Positions 1 to 5,576 are shown, counted from the stretch's first letter. The stretch is DNA of 5,790 nucleotides from Phycisphaerales bacterium (GCA_003152975.1 PMBP01000380.1:1-5790), one strand, 5' to 3'. Notes: generated from the sequence alone by a model not told the origin. Program-made: numbers and translations.

Positions 1-491
1 TCGATGGACTCGATGGACTGCGACAGTCGCAAAGCCGCGATCACCGCGTCGTCCCGTATGACGGGCACCGCCACATAGCGCATGTTGATATTGAGCGTTT
101 TACTGTGACGGGTGTTGGTTCCGACTTGTCCCTGGAGGGACTGGATTACTTCGGGCCGGTCCGCATGATTTTCCATCTGGGCGGGATTTTCATCCGTGTC
201 CCCCATGACCCGGCCGGACGGGAGGATCGCCGTGATCCGGACCGAACCGGCCTGCCCAAGCCGCTTGCACAACCCGTCCACGGCCGACTCGTCGCCCTGG
301 GAGTAGGTCTCGGCGATTTGCCGCTCGACCATCCGGGCCTGCGACTCCATCGCCTCGGTGGTTCGTTCCAGGTAAAACTGATACAGGTACTTCTCCGCAT
401 AGAGGGTCACGGCGGCCAGAGACAAGACCGTAATCAGGAGAAACGGCCAATACAATTGCCATAATAATCTCTTTTTCAGCATCCATCGCAT
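1..491 (-). CDS. phoR: PhoR-like sensor histidine kinase, N-terminal part (runs off left edge)
   Basis: This is the membrane sensor of a two-component system; by family it would autophosphorylate and pass the phosphate to the response regulator encoded just upstream. Only 163 codons lie in the window. Residues 8-31 form one hydrophobic transmembrane helix after a basic start (MRWMLKKRLL). Residues 32-163 are the extracytoplasmic sensor domain. Its run DENPAQMENHADRPEV (100-115) and the later MRYVAVPV (137-144) are hallmarks of the PhoR-type PAS/Cache sensor domain. HAMP, H-box and ATPase domains would lie outside the window. The chosen ATG at 489-491 has a GGGG 9 nt upstream; ATG at 480-482 is the alternative. 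The gene starts 21 nt after phoB ends, so the two are probably co-transcribed. The frame is open to the edge with no defect. The PhoR assignment rests on the sensor domain and the PhoB neighbour; the sensed signal is inferred. Confidence 0.85.
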   Translation of the reverse strand, partial: MRWMLKKRLLWQLYWPFLLITVLSLAAVTLYAEKYLYQFYLERTTEAMESQARMVERQIAETYSQGDESAVDGLCKRLGQAGSVRITAILPSGRVMGDTDENPAQMENHADRPEVIQSLQGQVGTNTRHSKTLNINMRYVAVPVIRDDAVIAALRLSQSIESI

Positions 492-512
492 CCGGGGGTT
501 CCCCGGTTCCCA

Positions 513-1220
513 TTATTTCTCGTCGGCATCCTGGAAACGGTAACCCACGCCGCGGACCGTTTCGATGCAAGTCCCGACCTTGCCGAGTTTACGGCGAAGC
601 CCGACAATCTGCACGTCGATCGACCGATCGGTCACGGGGTAATCGCTGCCGTGGACCGCATCGACAATCTGGTACCGCGTGAAGACCCAGCCCGGCCGCG
701 ACGCCAGGTAATACAGCAGCGAAAATTCCGTGGAAGTCAGGTCCACTATTTTGCCTTTCGCGAATACGCGATGCCGTCCCGGGTCGATTTCAAGATCGTG
801 GACCCGCACCATCGGCGCGGTGCCCGGTTCCAAGACTTTGGTGCGTGCCGGCCGCCGAAGAACGGCCTTCACCCTGGCCAGGAGAACCCGCGGACTAAAG
901 GGCTTGGTGACATAATCATCCGCTCCCATCTCCAGCCCGGCCACCACATCCGCTTCATCCCCCTTGGCGGTCACCATGATGATCGGGATCCGTTCGGTTC
1001 GGCCGTCTTTCTTCAGGATCTGGCACACCTCCAGCCCGTCCATGCCCGGCAGCATCAAGTCCAGCAGGATCAGGTCCGGCCCCAGAGTTCCGGCCCGCGA
1101 TACCGCGTCCGGCCCGGTCGTCACCGCTTCCACCCGGTAGCCGTTTCGAGCCAGGTTGTACCGCAACAGCTCGACGACATCTTCTTCGTCTTCGACAACC
1201 AGAATAGTCTGTTCTGCCAT
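513..1220 (-). CDS. phoB: PhoB-like response regulator (receiver + winged-helix DNA-binding domain)
   Basis: This is an OmpR/PhoB-family transcription regulator of 235 residues, the normal length for the family. The receiver domain (about 4-122) has the acidic pocket E10/D11, phospho-acceptor D54 in LLDLMLPGMDG, T84, and K106 in the motif VTKPF. The C-terminal winged helix (about 135-230) shows LTSTEFSLLYYLASRPG, the recognition-helix region DRSIDVQIVGLRRKLG and the wing ending VRGVGYRF. All are canonical, so it should be an active cytoplasmic DNA-binding protein switched on by the kinase that follows. A longer reading from TTG at 1236-1238 is possible, but the SD-like AAGGGA (1230-1235) overlaps that TTG and stands 9 nt before the ATG at 1218-1220, so the ATG is preferred. 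By family the role would be control of phosphate-starvation genes. No clear Pho box is visible here, so the regulon is inferred. Confidence 0.92.
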   Translation of the reverse strand: MAEQTILVVEDEEDVVELLRYNLARNGYRVEAVTTGPDAVSRAGTLGPDLILLDLMLPGMDGLEVCQILKKDGRTERIPIIMVTAKGDEADVVAGLEMGADDYVTKPFSPRVLLARVKAVLRRPARTKVLEPGTAPMVRVHDLEIDPGRHRVFAKGKIVDLTSTEFSLLYYLASRPGWVFTRYQIVDAVHGSDYPVTDRSIDVQIVGLRRKLGKVGTCIETVRGVGYRFQDADEK

Positions 1221-1229
1221 AGCCGATAT

Positions 1230-1235
1230 TCCCTT
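1230..1235 (-). promoter_or_regulatory. Shine-Dalgarno site of phoB (decides the start)
   Basis: On the minus strand AAGGGA is followed by 9 nt and then ATG. The alternative upstream TTG start overlaps this site and would have no ribosome site of its own, which supports the shorter 235-residue protein. Confidence 0.65.
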
Positions 1236-1274
1236 CAACGATTGGCTAAACCTTTCCCGCAGGATCGTGTATGG

Positions 1275-1301
1275 ATTTTACGCAACTATTGTTAGCGTCA
1301 A
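1275..1301 (-). promoter_or_regulatory. Candidate sigma-70-type promoter for phoB-phoR
   Basis: Read on the minus strand, TTGACG (1296-1301) is followed after 15 nt by TAAAAT (1275-1280). The match to both consensus boxes is good but the spacer is 2 nt short of ideal. Transcription would start near 1268 and give a leader of about 48 nt before the phoB ATG. This is pattern matching only. Confidence 0.3.
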
Positions 1302-1610
1302 ATGAGGAGTTTGCAAGAAGTATGTTTTGCGCCACCGAGGGCGGACTGTGGCGTGTAGATAATTGAAAACCGATGATATTCAGGGCTGCACACTGTGATG
1401 AAAAATATGCAGATTGATATTGTAATATGTTATTGAGTACGGTATATTGGTGTCTAATATTAACGATTGTTTGTCGTTCAAGTTGATAGAGGGGCGAGAT
1501 GAGGCACATTCAGGTCAACAAGAACTCTTCATAATCCGATTCGTTTGAGTTTCTAACATCGCCGCCGATATCTGTAACTCTTTTTTTGTCAAAGACTTAT
1601 GGAAAGAACG

Positions 1611-1640
1611 ATGCCGATTTCTCCGTGAATTCCTCGGCAT
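1611..1640 (+). repeat. Inverted repeat, 7-bp stem, followed by a short T run
   Basis: ATGCCGA (1611-1617) and TCGGCAT (1634-1640) are perfect complements around a 16-nt loop that holds the palindrome GAATTC. Four T residues end the right arm on the plus strand (1640-1643). The loop is long and the T run short, so it is a poor intrinsic terminator. A further direct copy of ATGCCGAT occurs at 1687-1694, which could instead suggest a protein-binding sequence. Confidence 0.35.
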
Positions 1641-1815
1641 TTTGACTCGTTTGCATCTCGAAGTCAGCTCAGATGGTGACCTGAAAATGCCGATAATTAT
1701 GGGGTTTGCCATGGGACGGCCGGAACGGAAGGATCAGGCCAATTCATGCGGTTAACGGAATGGACAATCCAACAGGATTTGACTACGATACGGTTCAAAG
1801 CAAAACCGGAAATTC

Positions 1816-1821
1816 AAAGGA
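1816..1821 (+). promoter_or_regulatory. Shine-Dalgarno site of the ATP-grasp gene (decides the start)
   Basis: AAAGGA is followed by ACGC and then ATG at 1826. The same frame can be opened further upstream from a TTG at 1706, but those 40 residues lack domain character and a ribosome site, so the start at 1826 is preferred. Confidence 0.65.
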
Positions 1822-1825
1822 ACGC

Positions 1826-2818
1826 ATGACACAACCTATCACGATCTTGTTTTCGTGTATCGGGCGGCGGGTATCGCTGATCAACGCCTTTCGCGATGCG
1901 GCTCGGCGGCTGCGAATACCGCTGCACATCCTCGGCGTGGACGCTTCGCCCCTGAGTCCGGCCTTGCAGTTGTGCGATCAATCGTTTCTGGTTCCGCCGG
2001 TCAGCGAAGACGGATATTTACGCGACATGCTTCGGATTATCCGCGATTGTCGAGTGGAGATGCTGATTCCGACGGTGGATCTGGACCTCAAGATTCTGGC
2101 GGCCAACCGCGGGCGCTTTGAGCGATGGGGCTGCCGGGTTCTGGTGTCGCGGCCGGAGGTGATCGCGATCTGCCAGGACAAACGCAAGACCTTCGAGTTT
2201 TGGCAGAAAAACGGTTTTGACACGCCGAAAACGCTTTCGGCCGCGTCGGCCCTTCGCAAGCGAAAGCTCGAGTATCCGTGTTTCTTAAAGCCGTGGGATG
2301 GCTACGCCAGCCGCGGTAACGCCATCGCGCGAACCCGCGAAGAACTGGCCTTTTACGGTCGGAGAATTCCGAATTGCATCGTGCAGGAATATATTCGGGG
2401 CGAGGAGTTCACCTGCGACGCGTTCGTCGATTTTGCGATGCGGGTGCGGTGCGTGGTTCCGCGGCGGCGGCTGGAGGTCCGCAGCGGCGAAGTGAGCAAG
2501 GCCCGCATTCACCGAGATCCGGATATTATGGAGCGTGTAACTCGCCTTGTCACGGTCCTCGGGGCCGGGCCCGGCGTGATCACGATCCAGCTCATTCGCC
2601 GGCCGGACGGCGGGATCAAATTTATCGAGGTCAACCCGCGCTTCGGCGGCGGAGCGCCGCTGTCGATCCGCGCGGGAGCGGATTTTCCGCGGTGGATTTT
2701 GCAGGAACTCCGCGGACAATCCCCGCGAATTCGCTTTGACGGGTTTGAGGACGGCCTCTTGATGCTGCGGTACGATGAGGAAGTGTGGGTGCATTCGGCC
2801 GGGAGCCAGACACGATGA
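1826..2818 (+). CDS. ATP-grasp domain ligase, carbamoyl-phosphate-synthase-like (substrate unknown)
   Basis: This is a 330-residue cytoplasmic ATP-grasp enzyme. The family joins a carboxylate, activated as an acyl phosphate, to an amine or other nucleophile. Residues 6-60 are a Rossmann-like pre-ATP-grasp domain beginning ILFSCIGRRVSLINAF, a start typical of CarB-like stand-alone ATP-grasp proteins. The ATP-grasp fold follows: PCFLKPWDGYASRGN (151-165) holds the ATP-contacting K155 and a loop rich in small residues; VQEYIRGEEFTCDAF (186-200) is the hinge and adenine-contact region; FIEVNPRFGGG (267-277) carries the metal-binding E268 and N270. All key residues seem present, so activity is likely. 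It lacks a carbamoyl-phosphate synthase second half or glutaminase domain. The stop overlaps the next gene's start by 4 bp, so it is likely coupled to a lipid-linked sugar transferase. This suggests a substrate in envelope glycan or precursor metabolism, which is inference only. Confidence 0.85.
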   Translation: MTQPITILFSCIGRRVSLINAFRDAARRLRIPLHILGVDASPLSPALQLCDQSFLVPPVSEDGYLRDMLRIIRDCRVEMLIPTVDLDLKILAANRGRFERWGCRVLVSRPEVIAICQDKRKTFEFWQKNGFDTPKTLSAASALRKRKLEYPCFLKPWDGYASRGNAIARTREELAFYGRRIPNCIVQEYIRGEEFTCDAFVDFAMRVRCVVPRRRLEVRSGEVSKARIHRDPDIMERVTRLVTVLGAGPGVITIQLIRRPDGGIKFIEVNPRFGGGAPLSIRAGADFPRWILQELRGQSPRIRFDGFEDGLLMLRYDEEVWVHSAGSQTR

Positions 2819-3978
2819 TCTTCGATCAGTTCATCGGGGGCCAGCGGCCGCTCGGCTGGACGCTTCAGTTTTGGCCTGTGCTGGCCAGTGCCTTCGTCTC
2901 CGGGCTGGGGGCGACCTGGCTGTGCAAGAGGGTCGCGCTGAAGTTCGGGATCGTCGATCGGCCCAACGCCACCGTCAAGACGCATCGCGAGCCGATCGCG
3001 TACCTGGGCGGGGTGGGGATTCTGGTCGGGCTGATTGTGGGGATTCTGACGGGGCTTTATCGGCTCCATCAGGAGCCGTATTTCGGCCAGGCGTTTCGCT
3101 GGCTGATGGGGATCGCGGCGGGTGCGGCGATCGCGTGCGTGGTCGGCGTGATCGACGACCTGTTCGACCTCAAGCCCGGCCGCAAGATCACCGGACAGGT
3201 GATCGCCTCGGCGGCGCTGCTGATGGCCGGGATTCGACCGGCGATGCATTATGTCACCGAGCCGCTGGGGATCCCGCTCACGGAGACGATGGAGATCGCA
3301 CTGGGGATTCCGGTGGTGGTTTTCTTCGTGCTGGGGGCGACGAATTCGCTGAACCTGCTGGACGGGCTCGACGGCCTGTGCGGCGGCGTGACGGCGATCA
3401 TCGTGGCGGCGATGCTGATTCTGGCGGTGCATTTGAGTACCTGGGGATTCAGCCAGACCGGCGACCCCGTCCGCGTGATCGTGTGTTTGGCGCTGACGGG
3501 CGGGGTGTTCGGATTCCTGCCGTTCAACCGGCACCCGGCCAAGATTTTCATGGGCGACGCGGGGAGCATGTTGCTGGGGTTTGCGGTGGCGGCGCTGATG
3601 ATTCTGTTCGCCGAGCGGACGCCGCGGTGGTGGATGGCGTCGATCGTGGCGTTCGGCCTGCCGATTCTGGATACGGCGACGGCGATGGTCCGGCGGCTGA
3701 TCAACCGGCGGCCGCTGTTCGTGTCCGATCGAGGACACATCTACGATCAACTGATGGACCGCGGGATGACCCTGCGGCAGACGGTGCTGACCTGCTATCT
3801 TCTGGCGGGATTCTATGCGGTGATCGGGCTTGTGATGAGCCAGATCCGCACGCGATACGCGCTGGTCGTGTACATCCTCGTCAGTGCGGTTTCAGCGGCG
3901 GTGGTGTGGAAAAAGGGGTTTTTTCGGATGGAGGGGATCCGGGGAGCCATCAAGGGAAAAATTAAAGATCAAAAATAA
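2815..3978 (+). CDS. WecA/TagO-family polyprenyl-phosphate sugar-1-phosphate transferase
   Basis: This is an integral membrane enzyme of 387 residues with about 11 hydrophobic segments. By family it transfers HexNAc-1-phosphate (usually GlcNAc-1-P) from a UDP-sugar to undecaprenyl phosphate on the cytoplasmic face, the first step of many surface polysaccharides. Seen motifs: the early FGIVDRPN and KTHREPIAYLGGVGI (55-69); the metal-site IDDLFD (113-118, D114/D115); NSLNLLDGLDGL (177-188); FMGDAGSMLLGF (245-256, D248); and LPILDTATAMVRRL (282-295). The usual HxHH box is here HIYDQL (308-313), keeping only the first histidine. The order and spacing fit WecA/TagO/WbpL better than MraY. The ATG at 2815 overlaps the preceding stop as ATGA, with GGGAG 9 nt upstream, so translational coupling is likely; a GTG at 2785 is less convincing. 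The C-terminus is basic (KGKIKDQK). The family is certain; the exact sugar and acceptor are not. Confidence 0.92.
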   Translation: MIFDQFIGGQRPLGWTLQFWPVLASAFVSGLGATWLCKRVALKFGIVDRPNATVKTHREPIAYLGGVGILVGLIVGILTGLYRLHQEPYFGQAFRWLMGIAAGAAIACVVGVIDDLFDLKPGRKITGQVIASAALLMAGIRPAMHYVTEPLGIPLTETMEIALGIPVVVFFVLGATNSLNLLDGLDGLCGGVTAIIVAAMLILAVHLSTWGFSQTGDPVRVIVCLALTGGVFGFLPFNRHPAKIFMGDAGSMLLGFAVAALMILFAERTPRWWMASIVAFGLPILDTATAMVRRLINRRPLFVSDRGHIYDQLMDRGMTLRQTVLTCYLLAGFYAVIGLVMSQIRTRYALVVYILVSAVSAAVVWKKGFFRMEGIRGAIKGKIKDQK

Positions 3979-4154
3979 AATATAATAGATACAGAAACAA
4001 GATTAAAGATGGGGGGATGATTTTCAAATGTTCATTTCATTTTCACTCCTCGTTGGTCTGGGGTCGTTGGCGCATTCCGCAACAAGAGAAAACCGCTAAC
4101 CGGTAGAATAATTTGGGGTTGAATATTGGATGGGGGATGGTGTATATTGGGGGG
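3979..4154 (+). other. Gap before prmC with short repeats and a TATAAT box
   Basis: This gap begins A/T-rich, with a perfect TATAAT at 3981-3986 that lacks a convincing -35. ATTAAAGAT occurs at 3961-3969 (inside the end of the transferase gene) and again at 4002-4010. The right end is G-rich, with two related stretches, AATATTGGATGGGGGATGG (4122-4140) and TATATTGGGGGGATGG (4143-4158), the second running into the prmC start. I see no terminator with a strong stem and T run. prmC may have its own promoter here, but this is weakly supported. Confidence 0.4.
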
Positions 4155-5021
4155 ATGGAAGTGTGGACGATCCAAAAGTTGCTGGGATGGATGGTGGAGT
4201 ATTTCGGCGCCAAGGCCGTGGACAGCCCGCGGTTCAGCGCCGAGTTGCTGCTTGCTCACGCGCTGAAGTGGAAGCGGATCGAGCTCTATACGCATTTTGA
4301 CGCGGCGGTTGGGGCCCAGCGCCTGGCGGAGTTGCGCGGGTTGGTCAAGCGCGCCGGCGAGCACGAGCCGATCGCGTATCTGGTTGGGGCGACGGAGTTT
4401 TATTCAATGACGATCCGCGTGGGCCGGGAGTGTCTGATTCCGCGGCCGGAGACGGAGATGCTCGTTGAGCGGGCGATCGATTTATTGCGGAAGCAGGCCG
4501 GCGAGCAGCAGGTGCTGGACCTGTGTACCGGGTCGGGGTGCATCGCGGCGGCGATCGCGAAAAATCATCCGGCGGCGATGGTGGTGGCGACGGATCTCTG
4601 CGAGAAGGCGCTGGCGATAGCGGCCGAGAATGTACGGACCCACGGCCTGGAGGCGCGGGTACGGCTGTTGTGCGGGGACCTGTTCGAGCCGGTGATCGCG
4701 GGGCTGGATGCGGCAAAGTTCGATTTGATCGCGTGCAATCCGCCCTATGTTAGCGCGGGCGAGTATGAAAAGCTCGACCGCAATGTGCGGGACTACGAGC
4801 CCAAGAAGGCCCTCGACGGCGGGGCCGACGGGCTGGATGTGTATCGGCGGATCGCGGCGCGGGTGGGGGAATTCCTGAAGGACGACGGGGCGCTGCTATT
4901 GGAAATTGGCTGCGGGCAGGCGGATACAGTGCGGGGACTGCTGGAGGCGGCGGGATTGAAAAACATCCAGGTCTTCAAGGATCATGCCAAGCTGGAGAGG
5001 GTCGTGATGGGGAGGAAGTAG
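4155..5021 (+). CDS. prmC: Peptide chain release factor N5-glutamine methyltransferase PrmC
   Basis: PrmC (HemK) methylates the glutamine of the GGQ motif in release factors RF1 and RF2, using S-adenosylmethionine in the cytoplasm, which speeds translation termination. The 288 residues match the usual length. The N-terminal helical release-factor-binding domain (about 1-85) includes EPIAYLVGATEFY (71-83). Then come IPRPETE (95-101), the SAM-binding motif I LDLCTGSGCIA (121-131), the acidic VVATD (143-147), and the catalytic NPPY (195-198), followed by ALDGGADGLDVYRRI (219-233). The motif is complete, with Cys where many homologues have Gly in DLGTG. The start is uncertain: ATG 4155 directly follows a run of six G; ATG 4137 and GTG 4161 (six G, 6 nt, GTG) are in frame too. 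It is often found next to prfA, but here no release-factor gene is beside it. It is probably transcribed apart from the upstream pair. Confidence 0.95.
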   Translation: MEVWTIQKLLGWMVEYFGAKAVDSPRFSAELLLAHALKWKRIELYTHFDAAVGAQRLAELRGLVKRAGEHEPIAYLVGATEFYSMTIRVGRECLIPRPETEMLVERAIDLLRKQAGEQQVLDLCTGSGCIAAAIAKNHPAAMVVATDLCEKALAIAAENVRTHGLEARVRLLCGDLFEPVIAGLDAAKFDLIACNPPYVSAGEYEKLDRNVRDYEPKKALDGGADGLDVYRRIAARVGEFLKDDGALLLEIGCGQADTVRGLLEAAGLKNIQVFKDHAKLERVVMGRK

Positions 5022-5035
5022 GCGCTGGAAGAATG

Positions 5036-5061
5036 GCAAAGGGCAAACTGCAAAGGGCAAA
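5036..5061 (+). repeat. Direct repeat GCAAAGGGCAAA, two units
   Basis: The 12-mer occurs at 5036-5047 and 5050-5061, a period of 14 nt. It begins 14 nt after the prmC stop codon. I recognise this style of A/G-rich unit as a common intergenic filler in environmental genomes, but have no family name for it. Confidence 0.75.
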
Positions 5062-5135
5062 TTGAATTCTACCTCATGCAACGGTACCAGATCGCAAAGG
5101 AAATATTCACCACCAAGTCACAAAAAAATTATTGG

Positions 5136-5152
5136 ACAGGATTTACAGGATT
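5136..5152 (+). repeat. Direct repeat ACAGGATT, two units
   Basis: ACAGGATT at 5136-5143 and 5145-5152 gives a 9-nt period. It sits just after a CACCAAGTCACAAAAAAATT stretch. Both kinds of unit recall degenerate tandem repeats seen in gaps of many environmental bacterial genomes (from memory, not searched). Confidence 0.6.
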
Positions 5153-5161
5153 GGTAGTAAA

Positions 5162-5189
5162 ATCAAAAATCAAAACGCAAAAATCAAAA
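5162..5189 (+). repeat. ATCAAAA repeats, three units
   Basis: ATCAAAA occurs at 5162-5168, 5169-5175 and 5183-5189; the third is separated by CGCAAAA. The tract ends 5 nt before the inverted-repeat element at 5195, so it may mark an insertion-prone AT-rich target. Confidence 0.65.
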
Positions 5190-5194
5190 TGACA

Positions 5195-5307
5195 GATCCA
5201 CTGCTGTCCAAGACAAATGGGCAAAAACCTGATCAAAAGCGGATTTTTTGCCTTAAATCACAAAGATAGTCGTATCAAACGAATACTTATCTTGGACAAG
5301 AGTGATC
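5195..5307. mobile_element. MITE-like 113-bp inverted-repeat element or fused insertion-sequence ends
   Basis: The left arm (5195-5218) and the right arm (5285-5307) are inverted copies: a perfect 9-bp core, TGTCCAAGA (5205-5213) against TCTTGGACA (5290-5298), with outer blocks GATC and ACT also matching on each side. About 19 of 23 arm positions agree, with one single-base indel. Inside lies a second hairpin, GGCAAAAA (5220-5227) with TTTTTGCC (5245-5252), around a 17-nt loop. There is no room for a transposase. No target-site duplication is obvious. It could be a non-autonomous element mobilised in trans, the joined ends of a deleted insertion sequence, or a structured regulatory element. 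Confidence 0.5.
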
Positions 5308-5444
5308 TATTTTACTGGTTTTGCCGAAAGACGCCAACCGGCCCGGACCATGCCCGCCGGCACGATATACGAAATATACGGCCTGCCGTGGCGGAGCGTC
5401 GCGGCATATTTGTATCCGCCGACAAAGTCGTCGAATATCCGATT
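5307..5444 (-). pseudogene. C-terminal remnant of an unrecognised protein
   Basis: The minus-strand frame from 5444 to a TAG at 5307-5309 has 45 codons containing FDDFVGGYKYAATLRHG and then RPYISYIVPAGMVRAGW. Amino-acid composition looks protein-like. An in-frame TGA (5445-5447) lies immediately upstream and there is no start codon within the first part, so it can only be a fragment. The stop overlaps the outer arm of the inverted-repeat element by one base. I do not recognise the family. It may be chance coding character. Confidence 0.3.
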
Positions 5445-5466
5445 TCACGCCCAATGGGCGTGGAAT
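5442..5466. repeat. Palindrome with 11-bp stem and 3-nt loop
   Basis: Bases 5442-5452 pair with 5456-5466 around the loop AAT: the core CACGCCC (5446-5452) matches GGGCGTG (5456-5462) perfectly, extended outward by one T-G wobble and three A-T pairs. It lies just between the two minus-strand coding remnants and introduces the stop codon that separates their frames. No T run follows on either strand, so it is not a typical terminator. Confidence 0.6.
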
Positions 5467-5481
5467 TGCCAAACCCCTCGC

Positions 5482-5556
5482 AGGATAAGCCAGATAGAAC
5501 TTTCTGAAATACTGAAGCGTGGTAACCGAAAACCCTTTGCCAAATCGCTCCGTTAG
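5482..5556 (-). pseudogene. Fragment of a YhcG/DUF1016-type nuclease N-terminal domain
   Basis: Twenty-five codons on the minus strand read LTERFGKGFSVTT followed by LQYFRKFYLAYP. The pattern LTxRFGxGFSxxxLxxxRxFYLAYP is the signature of the DUF1016 N-terminal winged-helix domain, found in YhcG-type PD-(D/E)XK proteins. Upstream codons (KRNHTG) do not continue the domain and downstream the frame loses family character, so both ends are truncated. No catalytic nuclease part is present in the window. It is a dead fragment, perhaps left by a mobile or defence gene; the family call rests on this one short motif recalled from memory. Confidence 0.5.
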
Positions 5557-5576
5557 CCCTGTATGATTCCTTTTCG

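Larger units (their letters stand above)
1221..1825. other. AT-rich divergent intergenic region without a convincing gene
   Basis: About 600 bp separate the divergent phoB and ATP-grasp genes. The stretch 1300-1700 is clearly AT-richer than the flanking genes, with TATATT and TAATAT runs around 1420-1470 and a T7 run at 1581-1587. Open frames on the minus strand at 1246-1509 and 1515-1712 lack ribosome sites and recognisable domains. It contains the candidate phoB promoter, a weak plus-strand promoter-like pair (TTGTAA 1420-1425, 17 nt, TATATT 1443-1448), a hairpin at 1611-1640 and the leader of the ATP-grasp gene. GATAAT at 1692-1697 could be a -10 for that gene, but no good -35 is present. 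A small RNA or a decayed gene remains possible. Confidence 0.6.

Noticed and set aside
1..18. Tandem TCGATGGAC repeat at the left edge
   Set aside because: It is coding sequence giving SIE-SIE in the kinase and only two units long.
105..464. Plus-strand open frame of 119 codons at the left end
   Set aside because: It is antisense to the PhoR-like frame, which has a transmembrane helix and a family-specific sensor motif.
1246..1509. Minus-strand 87-codon open frame upstream of phoB
   Set aside because: No ribosome site, no domain, and it overlaps the likely phoB promoter.
1572..1592. CTGTAAC followed by TTTGTCA as a Pho box
   Set aside because: The two half-sites are not at the 11-nt period of known PhoB boxes and match the consensus poorly.
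1515..1712. Minus-strand 65-codon open frame, basic protein
   Set aside because: No ribosome site before the ATG, no recognisable domain, and it lies in AT-rich intergenic sequence; a tiny gene cannot be fully excluded.
2509..3750. Long open frame of 413 codons on the minus strand opposite the sugar transferase gene
   Set aside because: Its product is dominated by R, H, P and Q with no domain, as expected for the mirror of a GC-rich gene; the plus strand carries a clear family match.
2775..3965. Plus-strand open frame of 396 codons in another frame over the transferase gene
   Set aside because: Composition is extreme (G, R, D, A rich) and without motifs; it is an off-frame reading of the real gene.
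5036..5189. CRISPR array
   Set aside because: Units are 7-12 nt, differ from one another and have no regular unique spacers.
5220..5252. GGCAAAAA/TTTTTGCC hairpin as the prmC terminator
   Set aside because: The stem is mostly A-T, the T run is within the stem and the site is nearly 200 nt past the gene; it fits better as part of the inverted-repeat element.
5302..5556. Plus-strand 84-codon open frame
   Set aside because: Antisense to the DUF1016 remnant, no ribosome site, no domain.
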